45,592 nt of DNA from Micromonospora solifontis (GCF_003725545.1 NZ_RJLN01000042.1:1-45592), one strand, 5' to 3'; shown: positions 33,237-43,695, counted from the first letter of the stretch. Translations and numbers: made by a program. The notes: generated from the letters alone by a model not told the origin.

Positions 33237-34217
33237 ATGGGCAGCATCGTCGCCGAAAACCGCAAGAGCCTGATGCTCTTCTCCGGACGGGGTTTTCCGG
33301 AGCTGGCCAAGGAGATCGGTGAGGTGCTCGGCGTCGCGCCGACGCCTTCCGACTCGTACGATTTCGCCAACGGCGAGATCTTCGTACGGTTCAAGGACTC
33401 CGTGCGTGGTTCGGACGCCTTCGTGGTGCAGTCCGTGACGCACGGGGTCAACACCTGGGTCATGGAGACCCTGATCATGATCGACGCGTTGAAGCGTGGC
33501 TCGGCCAAGCGGATCACCGTGGTGCTGCCGTTCTACCCGTACTCGCGGCAGGACAAGAAGCACCGCGGCCGGGAGCCGATCTCTGCGCGGCTGGTGGCCG
33601 ACCTGCTGAAGACGGCGGGCGCGAACCGGATCCTCACGGTCGACCTGCACACCGCGCAGATCCAGGGCTTCTTCGACGGCCCGGTGGACCACCTGTTCGC
33701 GATGGACGTGCTGGCCGAGTACGTCGAGCACAAGTACGCGGGCCGGCCGATGACCGTGGTGGCGCCGGACTCGGGCCGGGTGCGGGTGGCCGAGCGGTGG
33801 ACGGACCGGCTGGGTGGCTGCCCGCTGGCGTTCATCCACAAGACCCGGGATCCGCTGAAGCCGAACCAGGTGGTGGCGAACCGGGTGGTCGGTGAGGTCG
33901 AGGACCGGGTCTGCCTGATCGTCGACGACATGATCGACACGGGTGGCACGATCACCAAGGCCGCGGACATCCTCAAGGAGTCGGGCGCGGCGGAGATCGT
34001 GGTCGCCTCGACCCACGCGTTGCTGTCCGACCCGGCGACCGAGCGGTTGAAGAACAGCCCGATCAGCGAGGTCGTGGTGACCAACACGCTGCCGCTGCCG
34101 CCGGAGAAGCAGCTCGACAAGATCACCGTACTGTCGATCGCGCCGCTGCTGGCCCGGGCGATCCGGGAGGTCTTCGACGACGGTTCGGTGACCACGCTCT
34201 TCGGTGGCCTGAGCTGA
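33237..34217 (+). CDS. prs: Ribose-phosphate pyrophosphokinase (PRPP synthetase)
   Basis: A 326-residue cytosolic enzyme that converts ribose 5-phosphate and ATP to PRPP for nucleotides, His, Trp and, in actinobacteria, decaprenyl-phosphoryl-arabinose. Seen: the FANGEIFVRFKDSVRGSDAFVVQS region, the FPYSRQDKKHRGREPISARLVADLL flexible ATP loop, VDLHTAQIQGFFDGPVDHLFA with the metal-binding His, and the PRPP loop LIVDDMIDTGGTITKAA. Length is normal. ATG 33237 has GGGAG about 11 nt upstream, a rather long spacing. A 15-bp terminator hairpin follows the stop, so rplY has its own promoter. Confidence 0.97.
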   Translation: MGSIVAENRKSLMLFSGRGFPELAKEIGEVLGVAPTPSDSYDFANGEIFVRFKDSVRGSDAFVVQSVTHGVNTWVMETLIMIDALKRGSAKRITVVLPFYPYSRQDKKHRGREPISARLVADLLKTAGANRILTVDLHTAQIQGFFDGPVDHLFAMDVLAEYVEHKYAGRPMTVVAPDSGRVRVAERWTDRLGGCPLAFIHKTRDPLKPNQVVANRVVGEVEDRVCLIVDDMIDTGGTITKAADILKESGAAEIVVASTHALLSDPATERLKNSPISEVVVTNTLPLPPEKQLDKITVLSIAPLLARAIREVFDDGSVTTLFGGLS

Positions 34218-34224
34218 GTCGCGT

Positions 34225-34266
34225 CCCGGGCCGGCGGCGGCCGCGGTGGGTCGCCGCCGGCCCGGG
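34225..34266 (+). terminator. Terminator of prs
   Basis: CCCGGGCCGGCGGCG (34225-34239) pairs perfectly with CGCCGCCGGCCCGGG (34252-34266) around a 12-nt loop. It lies 7 bp past the prs stop. No T-tract. Confidence 0.75.
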
Positions 34267-34332
34267 AAGCGGCCGGCGAAGTGCCACCGGCGGTGATATG
34301 GGGACTGCCGGAAAGCCGGGAAATCCCTCGGG

Positions 34333-34338
34333 TAGACT
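34333..34338 (+). promoter_or_regulatory. -10 box of rplY
   Basis: TAGACT, predicting a start near 34345 and a 168-nt leader. It lies downstream of the prs terminator, so rplY-pth is probably transcribed separately from glmU-prs. No standard -35 is seen. Confidence 0.5.
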
Positions 34339-34353
34339 GGTGCGGTTGCCACG

Positions 34354-34471
34354 GCGAGGGTGCCCGGCGGGCCGCTGAAAAGCACCGCACGGAGGCGCCG
34401 TCATCGACGCGGTGCTCCGGGCAGTCGTTCATGACGCATGAGCCCCAGCGAGCCCCTCGCCCCAGCACCGC
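34354..34471 (+). promoter_or_regulatory. Candidate structured leader RNA of rplY with alternative pairings
   Basis: Stacked helices can be drawn. P0: GCGAGGG (34354-34360) with CCCTCGC (34454-34460). P1: TGCCCGG (34361-34367) with CCGGGCA (34417-34423). After a 13-nt 5' bulge, P2: AGCACCGC (34381-34388) with GCGGTGCT (34409-34416). P3: ACGG (34389-34392) with CCGT (34398-34401). The 3' strand of P2 can instead pair with a second exact AGCACCGC at 34464-34471, 29 nt before the Shine-Dalgarno. This gives a two-state switch layout. Autoregulation by L25 or another signal is hypothetical. Confidence 0.5.
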
Positions 34472-34512
34472 AAGACGACAAGCCGCCGCAGCGAAGCATC
34501 AGGAGTTTCCCC

Positions 34513-35217
34513 GTGTCCGAGGTAAAGATCAGCGCCGAGCCCCGTACCGAGTTCGGCAAGGGTGGTGCCCGTCGTACCCGCCGGGCCGGCAAGGTGCCCG
34601 CCGTGCTGTACGGCCACGGCGAGAAGCCGAAGCACATCGCGCTTCCGGCGCGCGAGTTCGCCGCCGCGATCCGCAAGGGCGGTGCCAACCAGCTCTTCGC
34701 GATCGAGGTCAGCGACGGCACCCAGGTGCTGGCGCTGCCGAAGGCGATCCAGCGTGACCCGATCAAGGACACCTTCGAGCACGTGGACCTGCTCCTGGTC
34801 CGCCGCGGCGAGAAGGTCACCGTCGAGGTCCCGGTCCAGCTGACCGGTGAGGCCGCCAAGGACACCCTGATCGTCCACGACCACGACACCCTCTCGGTGA
34901 CCGCCGACGCCACCAAGGTGCCGGACCACCTGGAGGCCTCGATCGAGGGCGCCGAGGCCGGCACCCAGATCACCGCCGGCGACGTGGAGCTGCCGGCCGG
35001 CGTCGAGCTGGCCGCCGACTCGGAGCTGCCGGTCGCCTCGGTGACCGCCGCCCCGACCGCCGAGCAGCTCGAGGCCACCCTCCCCGAGGTCGAGGTGGCC
35101 GAGGAGGAGATCGAGGAGGGCGTCGGCGAGGAGACCGCCGAGTCCTCCGAGGGCGCCGAGGCCGGCGAGCCGGCCGCCGCGGGTGGCGAGGAGACCGCCG
35201 AGACGACCGAGGCCTGA
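34513..35217 (+). CDS. rplY: 50S ribosomal protein L25 (general stress protein Ctc family)
   Basis: A 234-residue protein that binds 5S rRNA in the large subunit. The N-terminal L25 domain (about residues 1-95) has [36 protein letters not shown] and ends [13 protein letters not shown]. The C-terminal TL5-type beta domain reaches about residue 185. A strongly acidic, Ala/Glu-rich tail ([14 protein letters not shown] onward) of about 45 residues is typical of actinobacterial long forms. GTG 34513 has AGGAG 7 nt upstream and starts at the family N terminus; an in-frame ATG at 34438 lies in the leader. Expression is probably controlled by the structured leader upstream. A strong terminator lies before pth. 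Confidence 0.96.
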   Translation: MSEVKISAEPRTEFGKGGARRTRRAGKVPAVLYGHGEKPKHIALPAREFAAAIRKGGANQLFAIEVSDGTQVLALPKAIQRDPIKDTFEHVDLLLVRRGEKVTVEVPVQLTGEAAKDTLIVHDHDTLSVTADATKVPDHLEASIEGAEAGTQITAGDVELPAGVELAADSELPVASVTAAPTAEQLEATLPEVEVAEEEIEEGVGEETAESSEGAEAGEPAAAGGEETAETTEA

Positions 35218-35237
35218 TCGGTTCGCAGGCTGTGCGC

Positions 35238-35270
35238 GACAGGCGTCCCCGGTTCCCGGGGGCGCCTGTC
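35238..35270 (+). terminator. Terminator of rplY
   Basis: GACAGGCGTCCCCGG (35238-35252) pairs with CCGGGGGCGCCTGTC (35256-35270) around TTC. A 15-bp stem with one G-T pair, 20 bp past the stop, no T-tract. Read-through may still feed pth. Confidence 0.75.
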
Positions 35271-35320
35271 GGCGTATCGGGGCGAGTCGCCCGGTGTCGG
35301 GCTGGACGGAAGGACGTGGC

Positions 35321-35911
35321 GTGACGGACGAGTCGGGGCCGTGGCTGGTGGTCGGCCTGGGCAACCCCGGTCGGGAGTACGCGGGCAACCGGCACAACGT
35401 CGGCTTCATGGTGGCCGACCTGTTGGCGGGGCGGCTGGGCGGGAAGTTCGGGCGGCACAAGCGGGCGGTGGCGGAGGTCGCCGAGGGGCGGCTGGGGTTC
35501 GGCGGCCCGAAGCTGGTGCTGGTGAAGCCGCTGACGTACATGAACCTGTCCGGCGGGCCGGTGGTCGGGCTGGCGCAGTTCCACAAGATCCCGCCGGGCC
35601 GGGTGATCGCGGTGCACGACGAGTTGGACATCCCGTACGGTCAGCTGCGGGTCAAGTGTGGCGGCGGCGAGGGTGGGCACAACGGCCTGCGCTCGATGTC
35701 GAAGTCCCTGGGCACGAAGGACTACGTCCGGGTGCGGTTCGGCATCGGCCGGCCGCCGGGGCGGCAGGACCCGGCGGACTACGTGCTGTCGGACTTCTCC
35801 TCGGCCGAGCGCAAGGAGTTGGAGTTCCTGGTCGACCGGGCGGCGGACGTGGTGGAGTCGGTGATCACCAAGGGCGTGGAGCCGACGCAGAACCTGTTCC
35901 ACGGGGCGTGA
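35321..35911 (+). CDS. pth: Peptidyl-tRNA hydrolase
   Basis: A 196-residue cytosolic enzyme that cleaves peptidyl-tRNA released from stalled ribosomes. [26 protein letters not shown] near residues 10-35 contains the catalytic His (RHN). [41 protein letters not shown] and [10 protein letters not shown] are the other Pth blocks, with the active-site Asn and Asp. Length is normal. GTG 35321 has a GGAAGGA site about 8 nt upstream. It follows rplY after a terminator hairpin, as in other actinobacteria. Confidence 0.96.
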   Translation: MTDESGPWLVVGLGNPGREYAGNRHNVGFMVADLLAGRLGGKFGRHKRAVAEVAEGRLGFGGPKLVLVKPLTYMNLSGGPVVGLAQFHKIPPGRVIAVHDELDIPYGQLRVKCGGGEGGHNGLRSMSKSLGTKDYVRVRFGIGRPPGRQDPADYVLSDFSSAERKELEFLVDRAADVVESVITKGVEPTQNLFHGA

Positions 35912-35996
35912 CGCGCCGCCGCTGCGGGTCCGTGCCGGTAGGCTGCGCCTTCGACGAGGCGGGGGCCGACGACGGCGAGCGACGGGAGCGGAAAGC

Positions 35997-36830
35997 ATGG
36001 GCAGTCCTCCGATGATCGACGGTGCGTTCGCCCGCTGGTTGGCGGCGCGCGCCGGGCAGGTGCTGATGAACCTGCGTACGGAGATGGGCTTCGCCGACCC
36101 GGGGGCGTTGAAGTCGGCCGGGGACAAGGTCTCGCACGACCTGATCCGTACCGAGCTGGCGAAGTGGCGGCCGGCGGACGCGGTGCTGTCGGAGGAGGAC
36201 GAGGGTTCCCGGTTGGCCTGGACGGCGGAGGTGAGCCCGGACGCGGTGTCCCGGCTGACCGCCGACCGGGTGTGGATCGTGGACCCGCTGGACGGCACCC
36301 GCGAGTTCGCCGAGGAGGGCCGCACGGACTGGGCGGTGCACGTGGCGCTCTGGGCACGCAACGCGCCGACGCCGCACGGGTTGGTCGCCGGGGCGGTGGG
36401 GCTGCCGGCGCAGCACCGGGTGCTGGCCACCGACTATCCGCCGGCGTACCCGCCGATGACGTTGGAGGCGGCGACCGCGCCGGGTGGGCGGACCATCCGG
36501 CTGGCGGCCAGCCGCAGCCGCCCGCCGGTCTTCCTGACGGATCTGGCCGAGGACCTCGGGGCGCACCTGGTGCCGATGGGCTCGGCGGGCGCGAAGATCG
36601 CCGCGGTGGTGACCGGTGAGGTGGACGCGTACATCCACGCGGGTGGTCAGTACGAGTGGGACTCGGCGGCGCCGGTCGCTGTGGCGACGGCCACCGGACT
36701 GCACGCTTCCCGGATCGACGGTTCTGCGCTGAAATACAACGAGGCCGACCCGCGCCTACCCGACCTGCTGGTCTGCCGTAAGGATCTCGCCAGCCGGTTG
36801 CTTGCAGCGTTGCAGCGGCATTCCGGGTAG
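35997..36830 (+). CDS. cysQ: 3'(2'),5'-bisphosphate nucleotidase (CysQ, inositol monophosphatase family)
   Basis: A 277-residue Mg-dependent phosphatase that removes the 3'-phosphate of PAP (and PAPS), by-products of sulfate activation. The metal-binding motifs are LSEEDEG near residues 64-70, WIVDPLDGTREF near residues 95-106 and WDSAAPVAVATATG near residues 221-234. Family relatives act on inositol or other sugar phosphates, but the position directly before cysDN argues for CysQ. ATG 35997 has GGAG about 10 nt upstream. The TAG stop overlaps TAGCCT, a possible -10 of cysD. Confidence 0.92.
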   Translation: MGSPPMIDGAFARWLAARAGQVLMNLRTEMGFADPGALKSAGDKVSHDLIRTELAKWRPADAVLSEEDEGSRLAWTAEVSPDAVSRLTADRVWIVDPLDGTREFAEEGRTDWAVHVALWARNAPTPHGLVAGAVGLPAQHRVLATDYPPAYPPMTLEAATAPGGRTIRLAASRSRPPVFLTDLAEDLGAHLVPMGSAGAKIAAVVTGEVDAYIHAGGQYEWDSAAPVAVATATGLHASRIDGSALKYNEADPRLPDLLVCRKDLASRLLAALQRHSG

Positions 36831-36833
36831 CCT
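36828..36833 (+). promoter_or_regulatory. -10 box of cysD overlapping the cysQ stop codon
   Basis: TAGCCT; its first three bases are the cysQ TAG stop. A start near 36840 would leave a 55-nt leader before cysD. TTGCAG occurs twice just upstream (36802, 36810) but at non-ideal spacing. Confidence 0.4.
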
Positions 36834-36877
36834 GAACGTTCTTCCTGACGAGTCCGACCGGAAAGGTCTGGAATTCG

Positions 36878-36898
36878 ATGAACGGATTCGTGTCGTGA
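36878..36898 (+). CDS. Candidate 6-codon leader ORF coupled to cysD
   Basis: ATG at 36878 opens a six-codon frame (MNGFVS) that stops with TGA at 36896-36898, overlapping the cysD GTG (36895) as GTGA. GGAAAGG lies 11 nt before the ATG. cysD itself lacks a good ribosome-binding site, so reinitiation after this mini-ORF is plausible. The peptide contains no Cys, so it is not an obvious cysteine-sensing attenuator. Confidence 0.35.
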   Translation: MNGFVS

Positions 36899-37806
36899 CG
36901 TCCCCGGCGGCGTACCAGGTCTCCCACCTCGACGCCCTGGAGGCGGAGAGCATCTTCGTGATGCGCGAGGTGGTCGCCGAGATGGAGCGGCCGGTGCTGC
37001 TCTTCTCCGGCGGCAAGGACTCGATCGTGATGCTCCGGTTGGCCCAGAAGGCGTTCGCGCCGGCCAACATCCCCTTCCCGGTGATGCATGTGGACACCGG
37101 GCACAACTTCCCCGAGGTGCTGGAATACCGCGACCAGCGGGTCGCCGAGATGGGCCTGCACCTGATCGTGGCGAGCGTGCCGGAGGCCCTGGCCGCGGGG
37201 CTGGTCCGCGAGTCGGCGGACGGCATGCGCAACCGGATCCAGACCCCGGTGCTGCTCGACGCGGTGGAGAAGCACCGGTTCGACGCGCTGTTCGGCGGCG
37301 CCCGGCGGGACGAGGAGAAGGCCCGGGCCAAGGAGCGGGTGTTCAGCTTCCGCGACGAGTTCGGCCAGTGGGACCCGAAGAACCAGCGCCCGGAGCTGTG
37401 GTCGCTGTACAACGGCCGGCACCACCCGGGCGAGTCGATCCGGGTCTTCCCGCTGTCCAACTGGACCGAGCTGGACGTGTGGCACTACATCGCGCGGGAG
37501 CGGATCCCGCTGCCGTCGATCTACTACGCGCACGAGCGCGAGGTGGTCGAGCGGGACGGCATGCTCTACGCGGTCAACGAGTTCATCCGGCTCAGGGCGG
37601 GCGAGGAGCGGTTCAAGGCGCAGGTGCGCTACCGGACCGTGGGTGACGCCTCCTGCACCGCGGCGGTCCGGTCGGACGCCGACACGGTGGAGAAGGTGAT
37701 CGAGGAGGTCGCCGCCACCCGGATCACCGAGCGCGGCGCGACCCGCGGTGACGACCGGGTCAGCGAGGCCGCCATGGAGGACCGCAAGCGGGAGGGCTAC
37801 TTCTGA
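36895..37806 (+). CDS. cysD: Sulfate adenylyltransferase subunit 2
   Basis: A 303-residue subunit that makes adenosine 5'-phosphosulfate from ATP and sulfate, together with the GTPase CysN. VLLFSGGKDSIVMLRLAQKAF near residues 35-55 is the PP-loop (SGGKDS). FPVMHVDTGHNFPEVLEYRD, FGGARRDEEKARAKERVFSFRDEFGQWDP and the C-terminal LSNWTELDVWHYI and CTAAV segments are CysD blocks. GTG 36895 begins at the family N terminus (TSPAAYQVSHLDALEAES); a longer frame from 36802 overlaps cysQ and is unlikely. The stop TGA shares its last base with the cysN ATG, so the subunits are co-translated. Confidence 0.96.
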   Translation: MTSPAAYQVSHLDALEAESIFVMREVVAEMERPVLLFSGGKDSIVMLRLAQKAFAPANIPFPVMHVDTGHNFPEVLEYRDQRVAEMGLHLIVASVPEALAAGLVRESADGMRNRIQTPVLLDAVEKHRFDALFGGARRDEEKARAKERVFSFRDEFGQWDPKNQRPELWSLYNGRHHPGESIRVFPLSNWTELDVWHYIARERIPLPSIYYAHEREVVERDGMLYAVNEFIRLRAGEERFKAQVRYRTVGDASCTAAVRSDADTVEKVIEEVAATRITERGATRGDDRVSEAAMEDRKREGYF

Positions 37807-39104
37807 TGAGCGCCGAGACCCAGTCCCCGGCCGCCGCCGAGGCCCGGCCGATGGACCTGCTGCGCTTCGCCACCGCGGGCAGTGTGGACGACGGCAAGTC
37901 GACCTTGATCGGCCGGCTGCTGTACGACACCAAGTCGCTCTTCACCGACCAGTTGGCCGCGGTCGAGGCGGTCAGCGCGGCCCGGGGCGACGAGTACACG
38001 AACCTGGCGCTGCTCACCGACGGCCTGCGGGCGGAGCGGGAGCAGGGCATCACCATCGACGTGGCGTACCGGTACTTCGCCACGCCGCGGCGGAAGTTCA
38101 TCATCGCCGACACCCCCGGGCACATCCAGTACACCCGGAACATGGTCACCGGCGCCTCCACCGCCGACCTGGCGCTGATCCTGGTGGACGCCCGCAAGGG
38201 CCTCGTCGAGCAGTCCCGCCGGCACGCGTTCCTCTGCTCGCTGCTGCGGGTGCCGCACCTGGTCCTCTGCGTCAACAAGATGGACCTGGTCGACTGGTCG
38301 GAGGAGGTGTTCGAGCGGATCGCCGCCGAGTTCACCGCGTTCGCCGCGAAGCTCGAGGTGCCCGACCTGACCGTCATCCCGATCTCCGCGCTGCGGGGCG
38401 ACAACATCGTCTCCCGGTCGGAGAACATGCCCTGGTACGAAGGCCCGTCGCTGCTGCACCACCTGGAGCGGGTGCACATCGCCTCGGACCGCAACCTGGT
38501 CGACGTGCGCTTCCCCGTGCAGTACGTGATCCGCCCGCAGTCCACCACCGTCACCGACTACCGGGGGTACGCGGGCCAGGTCGCCTCGGGCGTGGTCAAG
38601 CCCGGTGACGAGGTGATGGTGCTGCCGTCCGGCTTCACCAGCCGGGTCGCCTCGGTGGAGACGGCGGACGGCCCGGTGGCCGAGGCGTTCCCGCCGATGT
38701 CGGTGACGGTCCGGCTGACCGACGAGATCGACATCTCCCGCGGCGACATGATCTGCCGGCCGAACAACGCCCCGGCCGTCGCGCAGGACATCGAGGCGAT
38801 GGTCTGCTGGATGGACGAGACCCGCCCGTTGCAGGTCGGCGGCCGGTACGCCATCAAGCACACCACCCGCTCGGCGCGGGCGATCGTGCGTGGCCTGCAC
38901 TACCGGCTGGACATCAACTCGCTGCACCGGGACGAGGCGGCCGGCGAGCTGAAACTCAACGAGATCGGCCGCGTCCGCCTGCGCACCACCGTGCCGCTGC
39001 TGGCGGACGAGTACCGCCGCAACCGCACCACCGGCGGCTTCGTGATCATCGACGAGACCACCAACCGCACGGTCGGCGCCGGCATGATCGTCGAAGCCGG
39101 CTGA
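37806..39104 (+). CDS. cysN: Sulfate adenylyltransferase subunit 1 (GTPase)
   Basis: A 432-residue EF-Tu-like GTPase that drives APS synthesis by CysD. The G motifs are GSVDDGKSTLIGRLLYDT near residue 23, DTPGHIQYTRNMVTGAS and VNKMDLVDW. Beta-barrel domains follow (PVQYVIRPQSTTVTDYRGYAGQVASG). The chain ends after TTNRTVGAGMI, so the APS-kinase (CysC) domain fused to CysN in M. tuberculosis is missing; no cysC is seen in the window, so either APS is reduced directly or CysC is encoded elsewhere. The start overlaps the cysD stop by one base. Confidence 0.96.
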   Translation: MSAETQSPAAAEARPMDLLRFATAGSVDDGKSTLIGRLLYDTKSLFTDQLAAVEAVSAARGDEYTNLALLTDGLRAEREQGITIDVAYRYFATPRRKFIIADTPGHIQYTRNMVTGASTADLALILVDARKGLVEQSRRHAFLCSLLRVPHLVLCVNKMDLVDWSEEVFERIAAEFTAFAAKLEVPDLTVIPISALRGDNIVSRSENMPWYEGPSLLHHLERVHIASDRNLVDVRFPVQYVIRPQSTTVTDYRGYAGQVASGVVKPGDEVMVLPSGFTSRVASVETADGPVAEAFPPMSVTVRLTDEIDISRGDMICRPNNAPAVAQDIEAMVCWMDETRPLQVGGRYAIKHTTRSARAIVRGLHYRLDINSLHRDEAAGELKLNEIGRVRLRTTVPLLADEYRRNRTTGGFVIIDETTNRTVGAGMIVEAG

Positions 39105-39126
39105 CCGACCACCACGGGCGCTGATT

Positions 39127-39172
39127 CACGGAAAGAGTGGCCATGAGCGCGAGAATGGCGACTCTTTCCGTG
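39127..39172. terminator. AT-richer bidirectional terminator between cysN and galK
   Basis: CACGGAAAGAGT (39127-39138) pairs perfectly with ACTCTTTCCGTG (39161-39172). Inside, GCCAT (39140-39144) pairs with ATGGC (39155-39159) around a 10-nt loop. It lies between the ends of the two convergent operons. Its stem is much richer in A/T than any other in the window. Confidence 0.7.
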
Positions 39173-39199
39173 TAAGAGGCCGCACTCGCGGTGCGGTGG

Positions 39200-40389
<1,190 letters not shown>

Positions 40390-40393
<4 letters not shown>

Positions 40394-41373
40394 CGCCGCC
40401 CCAGGACGTGCTCGCGGTAGAACGCCCAGGCGTCGCCCACCATGTCGTGCAGGGTGGGCTTGGCCGGCACCCAGCCGAGTTCGGCGCGGGCCAGCGCGGC
40501 GGAGGCGACCAGCTCGGCCGGGTCGCCCTCGCGGCGCGGGGCCACCTCGACCGGCACCGGGTGGCCGGTGACCTCGCGGACCACCTCGATCACCTGCCGG
40601 TTGGTGAAGCCGTTGCCGTTGCCCAGGTTGTAGATCCGGTGCCGGCCGGGCGTCGCGGCGTCGAGTGCCAGCAGGTGGGCCCGGGCCAGGTCCTCGACGT
40701 GGATGTAGTCGCGGACGCAGGTGCCGTCGACGGTGGGGTAGTCGTCGCCGAAGAGTTGCAGCTTCTCGCGCCGGCCGGCGGCCACGTCGAGGGCCAGCGG
40801 GATCAGGTGCGTCTCCGGGTCGTGCCGTTCCCCGATGGCCCGCCCGCCGTGCAGGTACGCCCCGGCGACGTTGAAGTAGCGCAGCGAGACGGCGGCCAGG
40901 TCGTGCGCGATCGCCTCGGAGGTGAGCGCCATGTCGACGGCCAGCTTGGTCGCCCCGTAGGTGTTGGTCGGGGCCTTGACGGCGGTCTCCGGGATGGGCA
41001 GCTCGCTGGGGTTGCCGTAGACGGCGGCGGTGGAGGAGAAGACGAGCCGGGGCACCCGGGCGGCGCGGACCGCGTCGAGCAGGGCGAGCGAGCCGACGGT
41101 GTTGGTGTGCCAGTAGAGCTCGGGCTTGACCATCGACTCGCCGGCGGCGATCAGCGCGGCGAGGTGCAGCACGCCGTCGAACCCGGCGTCCGGGGTGAGC
41201 ACCCGGGCGGCCTCGTGGACCGGCAGGTCGACGTGGGTGGCCTCGGGGGCGAGCGCCTCCCGGTGGCCGGTGCGCAGGTCGTCCAGGACGGTCACTTCGT
41301 GGCCGTTGTCCAGCAGCATCCGGGTCACCACGCTGCCGATGTAGCCGGCGCCGCCGGTGACGAGCAGTTTCAC
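40390..41373 (-). CDS. galE: UDP-glucose 4-epimerase
   Basis: A 327-residue NAD-dependent SDR enzyme interconverting UDP-glucose and UDP-galactose. KLLVTGGAGYIGSVVTRML at the N terminus binds NAD. The active site is shown by FSSTAAVYGNP (Ser/Thr) and NTYGATKLAVDM (YxxxK). SLRYFNVAGA and TCVRDYIHVEDLARAH are epimerase-specific blocks. GTG 41373 was chosen because GGAGG lies 8 nt upstream and the NAD motif starts at once; a longer frame to 41424 adds an unconserved tail. It precedes and is coupled to galK. Confidence 0.95.
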
Positions 41374-41535
41374 GTCGGGTCCTCCCTGCCTGGCCGGGCC
41401 CCGCGCCGGCCGTCCGTCGACCACCCTAGGGCCGCCGGCTGTGCCTCCGCTGCCCGCAGTCCACCGCTATTCCACCACAATCCGTCATGATTGAACAGAT
41501 CCGAACATCAGCGCGGGTGCCCGGCGGGCGCTGTC

Positions 41536-41541
41536 TACCAT
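41536..41541 (+). promoter_or_regulatory. -10 box of the CBS-domain protein gene (leaderless)
   Basis: TACCAT, 7 nt before ATG 41549, with no Shine-Dalgarno sequence between. The 175-bp divergent spacer to galE shows no other clear element. Confidence 0.5.
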
Positions 41542-41548
41542 CCTTGTC

Positions 41549-42577
41549 ATGCGGGAGGCAGGCGGTCCCGGACTCCGACGACGACCGTCGGGGCGGGCCC
41601 GACGCGAGCCGGGACCGGTCGCCCGGACCGTCGCCCGACTGGTGGTCCGCGCCGCCGACGGTGCCACCCGCCTGGTCACCGACCTGCTCGGCGCCAGCCC
41701 GGCCGCCGGCCGCGAGCGGATCAGCGAGGCCGAGCTGCGCGACCTGGTCGCCGCCAACACGGTGCTCGACCCCGACGAGCGGCGGATCATCGACGAGGTG
41801 CTGGTGGCCGGCGCGCGGCTGGTCCGCGAGGTGATGGTGCCGCGTACCGAAGTGGTGTTCCTCTCCGCCGGGCTCACCCTCGCCGAGGCGGAACGGCTGG
41901 TCCGGGCCGAGACGCACACCCGCTACCCGGTGGTCGACGGCACCCACGACGACGTGGTCGGCTTCGTTCACCTGCGGGACGTGCTGCTCCGCCCGGAACG
42001 GGACCGGTGGGCCACGGTCGGGGAGCTGACCCGCGAGGTCAAGCGACTCCCCGGCAGCAAGCGGGTGCTCGCCGCGCTCACCGAGATGCGCCGGGAGGGG
42101 CACCACCTGGCCGTGGTCATCGACGAGTACGGCGGTACCGCCGGCATCGTGACCTGCGAGGACCTGGTCGAGGAGTTGGTCGGCGAGATCCACGACGAGT
42201 ACGACGACATCCCGCCCGATCCGGCCCACGGCGGTCTGCCCGCCGTCGTCGACGGGCGGCTCAACCTGGCCGACTTCGCCGAGCGCACCGGGGTCCCGCT
42301 GCCCGCCGGGCCGTACGAGACGGTGGGCGGGTACGTGATGGCCGCGCTCGGCCGGCTCCCGGTCGCCGGCGACGAGGTCCCGGTGGCCCCGGACCGGCGC
42401 GGCGCCGGCGGGCCCGATCCCGAGGACCCGCCGGGCGGGTGGCTGCTGCGGGTGCTCACCCTGGAGGGGCGGCGGGTGTCCCGCCTGGCGGTTTCCGCCG
42501 CGCGCCTACCGGAGCAGCGACGCGAGGTCAGCGGCCCGGTCACCGCCGCCGAGCGCCGACCCGCCGGCCCGTCATGA
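41549..42577 (+). CDS. CorC/HlyC-like CBS-pair protein lacking the DUF21 membrane domain
   Basis: A 342-residue protein. Residues 1-55 are Arg-rich with one moderately hydrophobic stretch (VARLVVRAADGATRLVTDLLG). The usual linker follows (ERISEAELRDLVAANTVLDPDERRIIDEVL), then VREVMVPRTEVVFLSAGLTLAEAERLV and HTRYPVVDGTHDDVVGFVHLRDVLL (first CBS), VLAALTEMRREGHHLAVVIDEYGGTAGIVTCEDLVEELVGEI (second CBS), and a C-terminal CorC_HlyC domain (VDGRLNLADFAERTGVPLP onward). Family members usually begin with a 3-4 helix DUF21 transporter domain; here it is absent, as in soluble CorC, which modulates Mg/Co export. The leaderless start and divergent galE leave no room for a lost N terminus in this frame. 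Confidence 0.85.
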   Translation: MREAGGPGLRRRPSGRARREPGPVARTVARLVVRAADGATRLVTDLLGASPAAGRERISEAELRDLVAANTVLDPDERRIIDEVLVAGARLVREVMVPRTEVVFLSAGLTLAEAERLVRAETHTRYPVVDGTHDDVVGFVHLRDVLLRPERDRWATVGELTREVKRLPGSKRVLAALTEMRREGHHLAVVIDEYGGTAGIVTCEDLVEELVGEIHDEYDDIPPDPAHGGLPAVVDGRLNLADFAERTGVPLPAGPYETVGGYVMAALGRLPVAGDEVPVAPDRRGAGGPDPEDPPGGWLLRVLTLEGRRVSRLAVSAARLPEQRREVSGPVTAAERRPAGPS

Positions 42578-43636
<1,059 letters not shown>

Positions 43637-43695
43637 CGGCCCGGGCGCGACGGGACGGGTGGACACAGTCGGTGGCCGGAGGGGTGGCGCGGAGC

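Noticed and set aside
34340..34346. A third potential partner (GTGCGGT) for ACCGCAC at 34384-34390 in the rplY leader
   Set aside because: It lies mostly upstream of the predicted transcription start, so it would not be in the RNA. I left it out of the folding model.
34438..34512. rplY starting at ATG 34438, adding 25 residues
   Set aside because: The extension is unlike L25 N termini, lacks a ribosome-binding site and overlaps the structured leader. GTG 34513 has AGGAG at good spacing.
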